Part shown: one piece after another, positions 50,763 to 62,174 of the stretch | Layout: the number at the start of each line of letters is the position of its first letter | Position numbering within the stretch: position 1 is the stretch's first letter | NCBI RefSeq assembly: GCF_000766795.1 | Contig: NZ_JPDS01000002.1 | Span: 1,369,001-1,433,000 of the forward strand | DNA length: 64,000 nt | Source: Polaribacter sp. Hel1_85 | GTDB lineage: Bacteria > Bacteroidota > Bacteroidia > Flavobacteriales > Flavobacteriaceae | Reading direction: 5' to 3' | Program-made: the position numbers and the translations under genes | Notes under the pieces: model-generated | The model's input: the letters and a program-made list of their open reading frames with translations, nothing else | Databases searched by the model: none | What the model was told of the DNA's origin: nothing

Positions 50763-51574
50763 TTTACATAGTTTTTAATGGCATTTCTTACATTACCAAA
50801 CTCTTGCAATAAACTTGCAGCTTTTTCTTGGTCGATATTTAATTCTTTAGCTAACATTTTCTGTCCTCTTTCTACCAATTTATTGTTAGAGAGTTGCATG
50901 TCAACCATTTTGTTGCCTTTAATTTTTCCTAATTGAATCATGGTTGCTGTAGAAAGCATGTTTAAAACTAGCTTTTGAGCAGTTCCTGCTTTCATTCTAG
51001 AGCTTCCTGTAACAAACTCTGGGCCAACAACAACATCTATAGGAAATTGAGCAGTATTAGATAAAGGACTGTTTTTATTACAAGAAATACAACCCGTAAT
51101 AATATTGTTTTCATTACATTTTTCTAATGCAGCAATTACATAAGGAGTTGTGCCAGAAGCAGCAATACCAACAACTACATCTTTGTTTGTAATTTTATGA
51201 TCTTGTAAATCTAACCAACCTTGGTTTTTAGAATCTTCTGCAAATTCAACCGCTTTTCTAATGGCAATATCTCCACCAGCAATAATCCCAACAACCAATT
51301 CATGAGGCACACCAAAAGTTGGCGGACATTCAGAAGCATCTACAACACCTAATCTTCCAGAAGTTCCTGCGCCTAAATAAAATAATCTTCCTCCATTTTG
51401 CAATTTATTGACAATCTGTTCTGTTAACGCTTCAATTTGCGGTAAAGCCTTTTCTACAGCTAATGGTACTGTTTTGTCTTCGTTATTAATATTCGTTAAT
51501 AAATCTGCTACAGACATCTTTTCTAGATGATTGTATTTAGAATCTTGTTCTGTGGTTTTTATAAAAGTCATCAT
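50759..51574 (-). CDS. murQ: N-acetylmuramic acid 6-phosphate etherase
   Basis: A 271-residue SIS-domain enzyme that cleaves the D-lactyl ether of MurNAc-6-phosphate during peptidoglycan recycling. Landmarks: LFYLGAGTSGRLGVVDASECPPTFG near 64-88 (as GAGTSGRLG and ASECPPTFG), VVGIAASGTTPYV near 134, and GSSRMKAGTAQKLVLN near 190. Length is at the short end of the family but complete. Forms a three-gene overlap group with DUF6095 and the NlpC/P60-like protein. Confidence 0.94.
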   Translation of the reverse strand: MMTFIKTTEQDSKYNHLEKMSVADLLTNINNEDKTVPLAVEKALPQIEALTEQIVNKLQNGGRLFYLGAGTSGRLGVVDASECPPTFGVPHELVVGIIAGGDIAIRKAVEFAEDSKNQGWLDLQDHKITNKDVVVGIAASGTTPYVIAALEKCNENNIITGCISCNKNSPLSNTAQFPIDVVVGPEFVTGSSRMKAGTAQKLVLNMLSTATMIQLGKIKGNKMVDMQLSNNKLVERGQKMLAKELNIDQEKAASLLQEFGNVRNAIKNYVK

Positions 51575-51616
51575 TCAAAAATACAGAATTCTATGTTAAA
51601 TTCTGTATTATTTTTT

Positions 51617-51764
51617 GGGCGTTTTAACGGGCTTTCCACTATATCTTTTTATGCTGAATTTATTTCAGTATATACATAATCTTAACAAATTAAATTATTT
51701 ACTAAAAATATTATTGCGAGTTTAGCATAAAAAGGATGCCGTTTCAATCCCTAACGCAAAGGCA
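51617..51764. repeat. MITE-like dispersed repeat
   Basis: The left edge GCGTTTTAACGGGCTTTCC and the right edge GTTTCAATCCCTAACGC are partly inverted. Inside them CTTTTTATGC and GCATAAAAAG are exact reverse complements, flanking a 70-bp AT-rich middle. The edge sequences recur in intergenic spaces of many Flavobacteriaceae. It lies between murQ and the DUF4249 gene. Confidence 0.7.
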
Positions 51765-51779
51765 AGTTTAAAAATGAAT

Positions 51780-52616
51780 TTAATTTTTTTCTACTAAATC
51801 TATTATATAAGTGTCAGTTTCAGAAATATGAAAATAACCTAAAGGAAAGTTTTCTTCATTAGTTGTATTTATCATATTACCTAATAATGATGAAGGAACA
51901 GTTTGAAAAGGACCTCCACCATTTTGTCCACTTTGATTTTGAAGTATTCTAAAATAAATAAAATATTCTTTAGTTATACCTGAAAGGGTAACAAGCCTTT
52001 TTGATGGTAATTCTGTTTCTTCACTTTCTAAATAATAGGAAAAATTGTATTCAGAGCCATTTAAAAATCGATCTTCAATTGTTACAAATAAATCATTAGT
52101 AAAATCAAATAAGTAGTAATTTTCTAAAGCAGCATCATCTTTAAAAGAAATTTCTAATTCTATTTCATCACCAGAAAACAGTGTATCATCACCTTGTTGA
52201 ATTTCATTTATCACTGTCGATTTTACTTTTGTAGCTTTTCCTTTATAAGTCTCATTATTGTATATAATAGTTAACTCATATTCTACATCATCCTCTGGAA
52301 TAAAATTTGAATTAAAATTTGGCATATAATCTCCGTCTGAATTTAACTCAGAAAAATTAATAATACTATTGTCTGATAAGTTGGTTAAAAACACAGTTGC
52401 ATTTGTAACTACTGGAATTTCTTCATCAAAATAATCTTTAGATAAACTAAGTTTTACAACGGTATTTGCAACTACGGGGTTTTGGTCAAACAAAACTTCA
52501 AAAGAAGCATCTATAATTAGTTTAGGTTCAATTGAAGGAACATCAACATCTATTACTTTTTCACAACTGATAAAAAAGAGTATTGCTAAAATTGGAAGTA
52601 AATATATCTTTTTCAT
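51780..52616 (-). CDS. DUF4249-type lipoprotein, partner of the TonB receptor
   Basis: A 278-residue lipoprotein, started at the ATG at 52616 because this gives a clean signal (LLPILAILFFISC, Cys 16); the longer frame runs into the receptor gene. The mature part begins with CEKVIDVDVPSIEPKLIIDASFE, the usual start of DUF4249 proteins (read as DVDVPSIEPKL). Beta-rich body with a late GGPFQTVPSSLLGNM segment. In Bacteroidota these follow TonB receptors with carboxypeptidase-like domains and may be surface-facing accessory lipoproteins. It is 4 bp after the receptor stop. Confidence 0.82.
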   Translation of the reverse strand: MKKIYLLPILAILFFISCEKVIDVDVPSIEPKLIIDASFEVLFDQNPVVANTVVKLSLSKDYFDEEIPVVTNATVFLTNLSDNSIINFSELNSDGDYMPNFNSNFIPEDDVEYELTIIYNNETYKGKATKVKSTVINEIQQGDDTLFSGDEIELEISFKDDAALENYYLFDFTNDLFVTIEDRFLNGSEYNFSYYLESEETELPSKRLVTLSGITKEYFIYFRILQNQSGQNGGGPFQTVPSSLLGNMINTTNEENFPLGYFHISETDTYIIDLVEKN

Positions 52617-52620
52617 CTTG

Positions 52621-54990
52621 TTAAAATTTAAAATTATAAGTAACAGAAGGCACCATTCCAAAAATAGAAGTTTGTACAGCTTCATTTCTATAAGTTTCTC
52701 TATTCTGAGAAAAACTAATAGAAGCCGCATTTTGTCTTCCATATAAATTATAAATACCAAAAACCCATTCTCCTTGCCATTTTCTGTTTTTATTTTTTTC
52801 TGGAGTTAAAGTTGCAGAAATATCTAGTCGATGATAAGCTGGTAATCTGTCTGCATTTCTTCTATTATCATCATAAATAGGTACATTTAAACCTTGTATC
52901 TCATATTGACCAACTGGATAATTTGTTGGTTGCCCAGTTTGAAAAACAAAATTGGTATTAAACTTCCATTTTTCATTTAATTCATAACTAGCATTAATTG
53001 AAAAATCGTGTGTTTTATCATATGGTGTGTTATACCATTCTCCACTATTAATTCCTGGTTCATTAACAGTTCTACCTGCTGTTAATTGCTCTGATTTAGA
53101 TAAAGTATAAGCCAACCAACCTTTAAATCGCCCTTCATTCTTTTTAAGCAAAACTTCTAAACCATAAGCTCTTGCTTTTCCGTTTAATATAACTGTTTCA
53201 ATTTCGTTATTTGCAACTAAATTTGCACCATTTATATAATCTATTCTATTTTGAATGTCTTTGTAAAAAGCTTCTGTTTCTATAGAGTAATCTCCCTCTT
53301 TTAATGTTTTAAAATACCCAATTGCATATTGATCTAAAAGTTGAGGTTTTATATATTTTCCACTTGGTGACCAAACGTCTAATGGAGTAGGAGAAGAGGT
53401 GTTAGAAAGTAAATGTAAATACTGTGCCATTCTATTATAACTAGCTTTAATAGAAGTGTTTTGGTCTAAAATGTAAGACATAGAAACTCTTGGTTCAAAA
53501 TTATTAAAACTACTAATAACATCACTTCTTTTAAAAGATTCTGTGCCAATTGCTTCTGCAGATTCGTATTTTTTAAATTCACTATTATAAATAACAGCTT
53601 CATCATTTGTATACACATTTAATTCACTTTGTCCTAATCTTGTAAAATTACTAAAACGAATTCCATATTGTAATCTTAGTTTGTTGCTAATTTTATGTTC
53701 TGCATCTAGATATGCCGCAAATTCATTAGCATATTTATCAATTAATTTTTCAGCAATAATACCAGAATCTTCTCTGTTGGGTTTAATTTTACCCGGATTA
53801 AATTTACTGTGTATATTATTAATACCATAACTCAATTTAAAATCACTGGTTATGTAATGTTTAAAATCATATTTAAGGTTATAATTTGTAATTCCAGAAT
53901 CCCATTCAAAACCAACAAAATCAAGTATTAATCCGTAAAAATAATCAGAGTAGATTAAAGATAAATTAGAAAATAATTTGTCTGAGAATAAATGATTCCA
54001 ACGTAAATTGGCAACAGTATTTCCATATTTATTTACAAAACTATCACTAATTCCAAACACATCTTTTCCAAAATATCCAGAAAAGAAAATGCTATTTCTA
54101 TCATTAATTCTATAGTTAATTTTGGTGTTTAAATCGTAAAAATAAGCAGTGTTGTCATTATCAAAAAGTGGTAAAAATATATGTGCATATGAAGATCTAC
54201 CACCTACTAAAAATGATATTTTTTCTTTTTTGATTGGTCCTTCAATTAATAATCTTGAAGAAACTAAGCCAATTCCACCAGTAGCTTTAAACTTTTTGCT
54301 ATTTCCTTCTTTTTGATAAATATCTAAAACGGATGATAATCTTCCTCCGTATTTTGCAGGAATTCCTCCTTTATATAATTTTACATCTTTAATTACATCA
54401 GGATTAAAAACAGAGAAAAAACCAAATAAATGTGAAGAATTAAAAACGGTTGCTTCATCTAGTAAAATTAAATTTTGATCTGCAGCTCCACCTCTTACAT
54501 TAAAACCAGAAGCACCTTCTCCTGCACTTGTAACACCTGGTAATAAGATTAAAGATTTAATAATATCTGCTTCTCCTAACACTACAGGGATTTGTTTGAT
54601 TGTAGCTGAAGTTAGTTTGTTTACACTCATTTGAGGAGTTCTAACATTCAAATTTTCAATATTACCTTCAATAATTATTTCATCTAAACTTTCTGTCTCT
54701 TCTTTTAATTTGAAGTTTTTGGAAAGTTTTTCTTTAAGATTAATTGTTTCTATAATAGTTGAATATCCCAAATAACTTATTTGAATTTTGTAAGTTCCTT
54801 CTGGTAAAGTAACAGAATAGAATCCATATTCATTGGTTGTGGTTCCCGTGTTTATTTCTGGAAAGTAAATAGAAACTCCAATTAAGGTTTCATTATTACT
54901 ATCATCATAAATGGTACCACTAATGGTGTTTTTTTCTTGACTAAATAATGAAAAAGTCAAAAATAATAACAAAGAGAGTAATTTTTTCAC
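52621..54990 (-). CDS. TonB-dependent receptor with carboxypeptidase-regulatory-like domain
   Basis: A 789-residue outer-membrane receptor. I start it at the GTG at 54990 (VKKLLSLLLFLTFSLFSQ), which gives a signal peptide; the longer frame adds an atypical leader. A carboxypeptidase-regulatory-like domain covers about 22-105 (GTIYDDSNNETLIGVSIYF). The plug begins near 125 (RTPQMSVNKLT) with the GASGFNVRGGAADQNLILLDEA segment, and the barrel runs to a terminal FGMVPSVTYNFKF. It imports an unknown ligand with TonB energy, alongside the DUF4249 lipoprotein. Confidence 0.9.
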   Translation of the reverse strand: MKKLLSLLLFLTFSLFSQEKNTISGTIYDDSNNETLIGVSIYFPEINTGTTTNEYGFYSVTLPEGTYKIQISYLGYSTIIETINLKEKLSKNFKLKEETESLDEIIIEGNIENLNVRTPQMSVNKLTSATIKQIPVVLGEADIIKSLILLPGVTSAGEGASGFNVRGGAADQNLILLDEATVFNSSHLFGFFSVFNPDVIKDVKLYKGGIPAKYGGRLSSVLDIYQKEGNSKKFKATGGIGLVSSRLLIEGPIKKEKISFLVGGRSSYAHIFLPLFDNDNTAYFYDLNTKINYRINDRNSIFFSGYFGKDVFGISDSFVNKYGNTVANLRWNHLFSDKLFSNLSLIYSDYFYGLILDFVGFEWDSGITNYNLKYDFKHYITSDFKLSYGINNIHSKFNPGKIKPNREDSGIIAEKLIDKYANEFAAYLDAEHKISNKLRLQYGIRFSNFTRLGQSELNVYTNDEAVIYNSEFKKYESAEAIGTESFKRSDVISSFNNFEPRVSMSYILDQNTSIKASYNRMAQYLHLLSNTSSPTPLDVWSPSGKYIKPQLLDQYAIGYFKTLKEGDYSIETEAFYKDIQNRIDYINGANLVANNEIETVILNGKARAYGLEVLLKKNEGRFKGWLAYTLSKSEQLTAGRTVNEPGINSGEWYNTPYDKTHDFSINASYELNEKWKFNTNFVFQTGQPTNYPVGQYEIQGLNVPIYDDNRRNADRLPAYHRLDISATLTPEKNKNRKWQGEWVFGIYNLYGRQNAASISFSQNRETYRNEAVQTSIFGMVPSVTYNFKF

Positions 54991-55098
54991 AGACAATTTT
55001 TTGTTTAATAATTGGGTTGATATTTTAAACAAAAATACAACTCTAAAAGATAATAAAATGTTAAAAAAGAAGTTTTTTAAAATAGTTGTTAATAACAA

Positions 55099-55128
55099 TA
55101 AAAGCCGATGAAAAACATCGGCTTTTAT
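55099..55128 (-). terminator. Terminator of icd
   Basis: AAAAGCCGATG and CATCGGCTTTT pair around AAAAA, 25 bp past the isocitrate dehydrogenase stop codon on the minus strand. Confidence 0.9.
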
Positions 55129-55152
55129 TAAAAATGTATTTGTTTTAGAAAA

Positions 55153-57384
<2,232 letters not shown>

Positions 57385-57442
57385 TTATTTTTTTTAGATT
57401 TTATTTAATTTCTACGAAATGGTTTTCGTGAAAAAAGCGAAG

Positions 57443-57450
57443 CAAATTTA
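57443..57450 (-). promoter_or_regulatory. Candidate -7 box of icd
   Basis: Read on the minus strand, TAAATTTG fits TAnnTTTG, 65 bp upstream of the icd start codon. The leader also contains a small hairpin (ACGAAA/TTTCGT, 57415-57430). Confidence 0.4.
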
Positions 57451-57554
57451 TGAATTAAAAGTGATATTTTTATTGATTAATTTTTATTAATTACCTCATT
57501 TTTATAGGTATTTAATAATAAATAAAGGGTATTTGTACGAATATGAGTTTATCG

Positions 57555-57600
57555 CAAAATAAAAGCCATATCATACAATTTCTTGCAGTGATATGGCTTC
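57555..57600 (-). terminator. Orphan intrinsic terminator upstream of icd
   Basis: AAGCCATATCA (57563-57573) and TGATATGGCTT (57589-57599) form an 11-bp stem with a 15-base loop. On the minus strand it is followed by TTTATTTT. No coding gene ends at this point on that strand, so the terminated transcript is unexplained. Confidence 0.65.
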
Positions 57601-58190
57601 CTAGAAATAGTATCCTGTACTGTCTTGCATTGCTGCAATGTTCAAATAAAAGTTGCCTTTTATATTTCTTTTTTAACAAAGAAATTACTTTTTACTACCT
57701 CTGTTTTGAAACATCCTTAATTTTAAAGAAGCATTCAACTTTTCTAAAATTTTTATTAATGTTTCAATTGTTTTTTTCTAAACCTCTATACTAATCTATA
57801 TGCTTATGTAAGTTTATTCTAACTTAGTTATTGTAAAAAGCCTTTATTTTAATTAAGTTACCTTTATTTATCTCAGAGTTTCCATAAATTTTCATCCATG
57901 TTTCCTTTGTTATGTTTAAAGTTCCCTTTTTAAATTAAAAGTTATCTACTATAATTTGTCAATTTTCGACTTATATAAATAAACCAATCTTTAGTTTATG
58001 AGAAAAACAATATATAAAGAACGTTACTTTATTGTATTTACTTGATAATTATATTAGTTTTTGAAGACTTAATACTTTTAATTAGCTTGTAAATCCTATG
58101 TAAATATAGATACGTTTTTCGAATTTGAAAAATTTTTAACTAATTAGAAATCAACACAATATTAACTACGGTTATTAACATTTGTTCATT
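57601..58190. other. 590-bp AT-rich spacer without a credible gene
   Basis: Between the orphan terminator and the rplS terminator I see only short frames on both strands, none with a good start, signal or family pattern. The part next to the terminator (57603-57650) contains further small dyads (TTGCA/TGCAA and AGTA/TACT), so a structured RNA read on the minus strand is possible. The rest is low-complexity AT sequence. Confidence 0.5.
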
Positions 58191-58226
58191 AAAAAAAAGC
58201 GTTGTGAAAATTCACAACGCTTTTTA
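58191..58226 (-). terminator. Terminator of rplS
   Basis: AAAAAGCGTTGTGAA and TTCACAACGCTTTTT pair around a 2-base loop, 21 bp past the rplS stop codon. Confidence 0.9.
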
Positions 58227-58246
58227 ATACTTTTATGTAAAAGAGA

Positions 58247-58597
58247 TTATCTTCTTTTTTCAGTAATTCTAGCTTTTTTACCAGTAAGACCTCTAAAGTA
58301 GTATATACGAGCTCTACGTACTTTACCTCTTTTGTTAACTTCAATTTTTTGAATAGAAGGTAAGTTTACAGGGAAAATTCTTTCAACACCTACAGTACCA
58401 GACATTTTTCTGATTGTAAAAGTTTCTGAAGCGGCAACTCCTTTTCTTTGAATAACTACACCTCTAAAAAACTGAGTACGTGTTTTGTTTCCTTCTTTAA
58501 TTTCGTAATAAACAGTGATTGTATCACCTGCTGCAAATTCTGCAAATTCTTTTCTTGCTACAAATTCGTCTTGAACAAATTTTACTAAAGATTCCAT
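58247..58597 (-). CDS. rplS: 50S ribosomal protein L19
   Basis: A 116-residue ribosomal protein recognised by the L19 pattern: GDTITVYYEIKEGNKTRTQFF near 24, FRGVVIQRKGV, TFTIRKMSGTVGVERIFPVN, KRGKVRRARIYYFRGLTGKKARI. It has a TAnnTTTG -7 box upstream and a terminator downstream, thus its own transcript. The upstream neighbour GT39 gene separates it from trmD. Confidence 0.96.
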   Translation of the reverse strand: MESLVKFVQDEFVARKEFAEFAAGDTITVYYEIKEGNKTRTQFFRGVVIQRKGVAASETFTIRKMSGTVGVERIFPVNLPSIQKIEVNKRGKVRRARIYYFRGLTGKKARITEKRR

Positions 58598-58667
58598 ATC
58601 TTTTAATTTAATTGGTTTTGTAAAGCAACGTTCACGATTTTTTCGTCAGAGGTTAATTTAGCGGTTG

Positions 58668-58675
58668 CAAAAGTA
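58668..58675 (-). promoter_or_regulatory. Candidate -7 box of rplS
   Basis: On the minus strand TACTTTTG fits the TAnnTTTG consensus, 71 bp before the rplS start codon. No clear -33 TTG is seen at 17-23 bp. Confidence 0.5.
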
Positions 58676-58708
58676 AACAATATTTTTTGTTGAAAAAACT
58701 AAAACTAA

Positions 58709-60187
58709 TTATTTTTTTGCTTGATAGTTAGTACAATAGAAAATCCAGAACTTTCTAGATTCTTTACCGTTAATTTTAATAATAATTGGTTCTAATTCTG
58801 TTACTTTTTTAAAATGATTATTTAATAAAGGATGATAATCTCCTTTAAGGTTTTTATTTTTAAAACGTTTGTCAGAATCTATAAATAAAGCGTTTTTGCT
58901 ATTTAAAGCTGATAAATTATCACCTAAATAATCGAAATGCAATGCAGGTAAACCTATAATGTTTTGAGCATACACTTTATCATCCATAAAAAAGTTTAAA
59001 CACGCAGATGTTTTATAATTATCATTAGAAAACACAAAGGTATTTTGATATTTCTCCTGTAATTTTTCGGTTTCTATGGCTAATTCTTCCCAACCAACCC
59101 AAGTATCATCACTTTTAATAGGCACTAAATAGAATAATACTTGCAGGCTAACCAATACATGAAATACAATAGAAATTATAATTTGAGTTTTTAGTAGTCT
59201 CTTATTGATAAACATGCCTGCTAAAATGATTCCTGTAATATAAGAAGGCATCATCCAATTTAATTTTACCCAATAAATAGGAGTAAGGCTAAAAAATCCA
59301 ACAAAATTTGGAACAAAAAATGCCAACAAAAATAATGTTTTAGCTTGTGGAATTTTAAATTTTAATAACGCCCTTTTTACATATTTATAAGTAAATGTGA
59401 TAAAAATTAAAAATAAAACGGGCAATAATAAAAACATTTGATGCCCAATTGCACCAAAGAAGTTTTTAGGAGAAATTTTAAATTCTGAAATAGAACTTGT
59501 TCTTTCTGATGATTGAAAAGCAAAAGAGGCAAACTCGTTTTGATAATTCCAATACCAAACAGGAAATGTTACTGCAACAGAAATTACTAAAGAAATCCAA
59601 AACCATGGAGAAAGTAAAAGTTTTCTGTATTTGTTCGAGAATACTAGAAAAGCAATTAGTCCTATTTGTAATAATAATGCTGTGTATTTACTGTTAAAGG
59701 CTAATCCCATTGCAATTCCACCTAAAATCCAAAATAATTTTTTTTCTTCAAAAATAGCTTTGTATAAACAAATTAAACTCAATGTCCAGAATAATAATAG
59801 TGGAACATCTGGAGTAGAATTAAACGATAATATGGAAACAAAAATGGTAGAAGCTAATAATATTAGGGCTTTTTGTAGTTTTTGTTTTGATAAAAAATAA
59901 GAAGCAAGTTTATAAAAACTCAATATTGTTAATGAGGTAATTGTAAAATCTGCAAATTTGATTGCAAAAATAGATTGCTCAAAAATATCTGTGAAAATTC
60001 TTAAAATGTATCCAATCATTCCTGGATGATCAAAATAAGAAAGTGACAAATTTTGTCCGTATAAATAATAATAAGCATCTTGAGGCATTAAACCCATAAA
60101 AGGTAATAATATCAACCTAAAAAGTTGAAATCCTAAAACCCAAGAAATGGCTTTGTTGTTTTTTGTGAATGATAAAAACTTAGTCAT
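58709..60187 (-). CDS. GT39-type membrane glycosyltransferase (ArnT/PMT-like)
   Basis: A 492-residue multi-pass inner-membrane protein with about 11 hydrophobic helices. After the first helix, [29 protein letters not shown] carries the catalytic Asp region of the GT-C fold (read as [11 protein letters not shown] and [11 protein letters not shown]). [13 protein letters not shown] and [13 protein letters not shown] follow, the typical PMT_2 pattern. The ~120-residue C-terminal part lies outside the membrane. Such enzymes move a polyprenyl-linked sugar to lipid or protein. Its start overlaps the trmD stop by 8 bp. Confidence 0.83.
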   Translation of the reverse strand: MTKFLSFTKNNKAISWVLGFQLFRLILLPFMGLMPQDAYYYLYGQNLSLSYFDHPGMIGYILRIFTDIFEQSIFAIKFADFTITSLTILSFYKLASYFLSKQKLQKALILLASTIFVSILSFNSTPDVPLLLFWTLSLICLYKAIFEEKKLFWILGGIAMGLAFNSKYTALLLQIGLIAFLVFSNKYRKLLLSPWFWISLVISVAVTFPVWYWNYQNEFASFAFQSSERTSSISEFKISPKNFFGAIGHQMFLLLPVLFLIFITFTYKYVKRALLKFKIPQAKTLFLLAFFVPNFVGFFSLTPIYWVKLNWMMPSYITGIILAGMFINKRLLKTQIIISIVFHVLVSLQVLFYLVPIKSDDTWVGWEELAIETEKLQEKYQNTFVFSNDNYKTSACLNFFMDDKVYAQNIIGLPALHFDYLGDNLSALNSKNALFIDSDKRFKNKNLKGDYHPLLNNHFKKVTELEPIIIKINGKESRKFWIFYCTNYQAKK

Positions 60188-60857
60188 CTAATAAGTCTGG
60201 TCTTATTTCTTCAGTTCTTTTATACGCTTGATCACTTCTCCAATCATCAATTTTAGGGAAATTACCAGATAGTAAAACATCAGGCACTTTCATTCCTTCA
60301 AACTCTGCAGGTCTTGTATATACAGGTGGTGATAATAAATTGTCTTGAAAAGAATCTGTTAAAGCAGATTGTTCATCACCAATAACACCAGGAATTAAAC
60401 GTACAACAGCATCAACTAAAACAGCAGCAGCTAATTCTCCGCCAGTTAAAACATAATCTCCAATAGAAATTTCTTTGGTAATATATTTGTCGCGAATTCT
60501 TTGATCTACTCCTTTATAATGCCCTGTAAGAATTAGAATGTTTTCTTTTAACGAAAGTGTATTTGCAGTTCCTTGGTTTAAGGTTTTTGCATCTGGAGTC
60601 ATGTAAATGATTTCATCATACGTTCTCTCAGTTTGTAATTTTTTAATACAATTTGCAATTGGTTCTATCATCATCACCATACCTGCGCCACCACCAAACT
60701 GAGTGTCATCAATTTGTTTGTAATTCCCCAAACCATATTCACGTAAATCGTGAATTATAATTTCTGCCAAACCTTTGTCTTTTGCTCTTTTAACTATAGA
60801 ATGATTAAAAGGACTTTCTAATAAGTTGGGAGCAACTGAAATAATGTCTATTCGCAT
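60180..60857 (-). CDS. trmD: tRNA (guanine37-N1)-methyltransferase
   Basis: A 225-residue SPOUT enzyme that methylates G37 next to the anticodon and prevents frameshifting. Landmarks: [22 protein letters not shown] at the start, [10 protein letters not shown] near 54, [10 protein letters not shown] near 112, [14 protein letters not shown] near 131 (the knot), and [15 protein letters not shown] near 170. Complete length. It leads an overlapping pair with the GT39 gene rather than rplS directly. Confidence 0.96.
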   Translation of the reverse strand: MRIDIISVAPNLLESPFNHSIVKRAKDKGLAEIIIHDLREYGLGNYKQIDDTQFGGGAGMVMMIEPIANCIKKLQTERTYDEIIYMTPDAKTLNQGTANTLSLKENILILTGHYKGVDQRIRDKYITKEISIGDYVLTGGELAAAVLVDAVVRLIPGVIGDEQSALTDSFQDNLLSPPVYTRPAEFEGMKVPDVLLSGNFPKIDDWRSDQAYKRTEEIRPDLLDD

Positions 60858-60945
60858 ATTTGCAAATGTAACATTTTTGTTCGTTTTAGAAATATTCTAT
60901 TTTGCTTAGAATAGAATTCTTTTTATTGATTAATTTTGTTTTTAT

Positions 60946-61353
60946 ATGGAAGAATTAACATTAACAACACCGGCACTTTTATTTTCTGCAATTTCATTAA
61001 TTATGTTAGCATATACGAATCGTTTTTTAGCATATGCAGCAGTTATAAGAAATTTACATGGTATTTATTTAGAAAAAAAAGACACCTCTTTATTAAGGCA
61101 AATTAAGAATTTAAAATTACGTTTAAACTTAACAAGATGGATGCAAATTTTTGGCATTTCTAGTCTGTTGTTCTGTGTTTTAACAATGTTTTTGATATAT
61201 GTACATTTACATACTACAGCAGTTTGGGTGTTTGGTTTTGCTTTAGTTTTACTAATAGTTTCTTTAGCTTTATTAATAAAAGAGATACAAATTTCTGCAC
61301 AAGCTTTACAATACCATATTGCTGATATTGAAGAACATTTGGAAAAGAAGTAG
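60946..61353 (+). CDS. DUF2721 membrane protein
   Basis: A 135-residue protein with three TM helices (about 9-29, 66-88, 94-112) and basic loops between them. It matches the DUF2721 layout: TTPALLFSAISLIMLAYTNRF at the start (read as PALLFSAISLIMLAYTNRF), a YAAVIRNLH region, then a C-terminal pair of helices with a charged end. Function unknown. It is transcribed divergently from trmD. Confidence 0.8.
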   Translation: MEELTLTTPALLFSAISLIMLAYTNRFLAYAAVIRNLHGIYLEKKDTSLLRQIKNLKLRLNLTRWMQIFGISSLLFCVLTMFLIYVHLHTTAVWVFGFALVLLIVSLALLIKEIQISAQALQYHIADIEEHLEKK

Positions 61354-61360
61354 TGAATTT

Positions 61361-61416
61361 TTCGCTAACACAATAATATAAAATCGTTTTAATATTTTAC
61401 ATCAGTAGTAAGCGAA
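61361..61416. repeat. Degenerate REP-like element
   Basis: TTCGCTAAC at the left and GTAAGCGAAGTTA at the right form a short inverted repeat with the same TTCGCTAAC/GCGAAGTTA ends as the element at 10958-11046, but a different AT-rich centre. Confidence 0.5.
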
Positions 61417-61452
61417 GTTATATTTTTTTGCATTTAGAAACAAACTAAAAAA

Positions 61453-61485
61453 GTAAGCGTCGTTTTTTACAAAACGACGACTTAC
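61453..61485. terminator. Bidirectional hairpin between DUF2721 and DUF4440 genes
   Basis: GTAAGCGTCGTTTT and AAAACGACGACTTAC pair with one bulge around TTAC, between two convergent genes. Confidence 0.7.
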
Positions 61486-61548
61486 CAAGTAAACTAATAA
61501 AACCAAGTATTAGTAACTATTATTAGAGTTAGCTATTCTAATAAATTT

Positions 61549-62073
61549 TTATTCTGAGTAGGGTTTATGGTTGTAACTTAAAACCCTTTTTAATTTCCAT
61601 TGATTCTTTTCAAGAATCCAAAGATGTGTAAAATCTGCAATCCCAACAGTTTTAAATTCTGAATTTTGTTTTTGTAAAAATGTGTGTTTTCCCTTTTGTA
61701 TGGCTCCATATAAAACACCATTATTTTTTAATTGATGTACTTCTAAAGAACCAACAACTAATTGTCTTTTATTGTTTCCAGGTTTAGAACAAAGACCATC
61801 TTTAATAGCTTTTATAAACCCTTCTCTATTCTGTATACCTCCTAAATCATGATAAAATTCGAAATTATCAGCAATAATAGCATCTAGTTTTTCAACTTCA
61901 CATAAGTTAAAAGTTCTTTCAAAAATGACACTGTCATTAGACTTTAATGTTTTGTACAAGTCAGAATTTTTATCAACTTGTGCATTTAAGACAAAGTTAT
62001 AAAATAACATTGCTATAAATACAATCACTTTAAAAACAAATGAATTTCTAAAAGGTTCTAAAAAAGAATTCAT
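61549..62073 (-). CDS. DUF4440/NTF2-like exported protein
   Basis: A 174-residue exported protein, started at the ATG at 62073 (MNSFLEPFRNS), which gives a signal-like helix FKVIVFIAMLFYNFVLNAQ; an upstream in-frame start would add 21 residues with no signal. The rest is a single SnoaL/NTF2-like cone domain (LDAIIADNFEFYHDLGGIQN, LRGFI-like, FTHLWILEKNQWKLKRVLSYNHKP). The late SYNHKP with a His is typical of the DUF4440 family. Function unknown. Lies downstream of the head-GIN gene. Confidence 0.78.
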   Translation of the reverse strand: MNSFLEPFRNSFVFKVIVFIAMLFYNFVLNAQVDKNSDLYKTLKSNDSVIFERTFNLCEVEKLDAIIADNFEFYHDLGGIQNREGFIKAIKDGLCSKPGNNKRQLVVGSLEVHQLKNNGVLYGAIQKGKHTFLQKQNSEFKTVGIADFTHLWILEKNQWKLKRVLSYNHKPYSE

Positions 62074-62174
62074 AATTATTGGTTGGTTAATTTTGGTTGA
62101 TTTCTTATAAAATCTTGAGGTTGTTTCCAACCTCAAGAAATTTGGTTTTTGGTTGGTATCGTCTTTTGGTGAAA

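Noticed and set aside
52617..52760. Longer start of the DUF4249-type lipoprotein
   Set aside because: The added 48 residues run through the end of the receptor gene in another frame and have no signal; the ATG at 52616 gives a proper lipobox.
54991..55098. Longer start of the TonB receptor
   Set aside because: The extra 36 residues are hydrophobic but unlike a signal and precede a good VKKLLSLLLFLTFSLFSQ signal peptide at 54990.
57543..57794. 83-codon open frame on the plus strand upstream of icd
   Set aside because: Composition is low-complexity Phe/Leu-rich without a family pattern, and its first codons overlap the orphan hairpin; it reads as a chance frame in AT-rich sequence.
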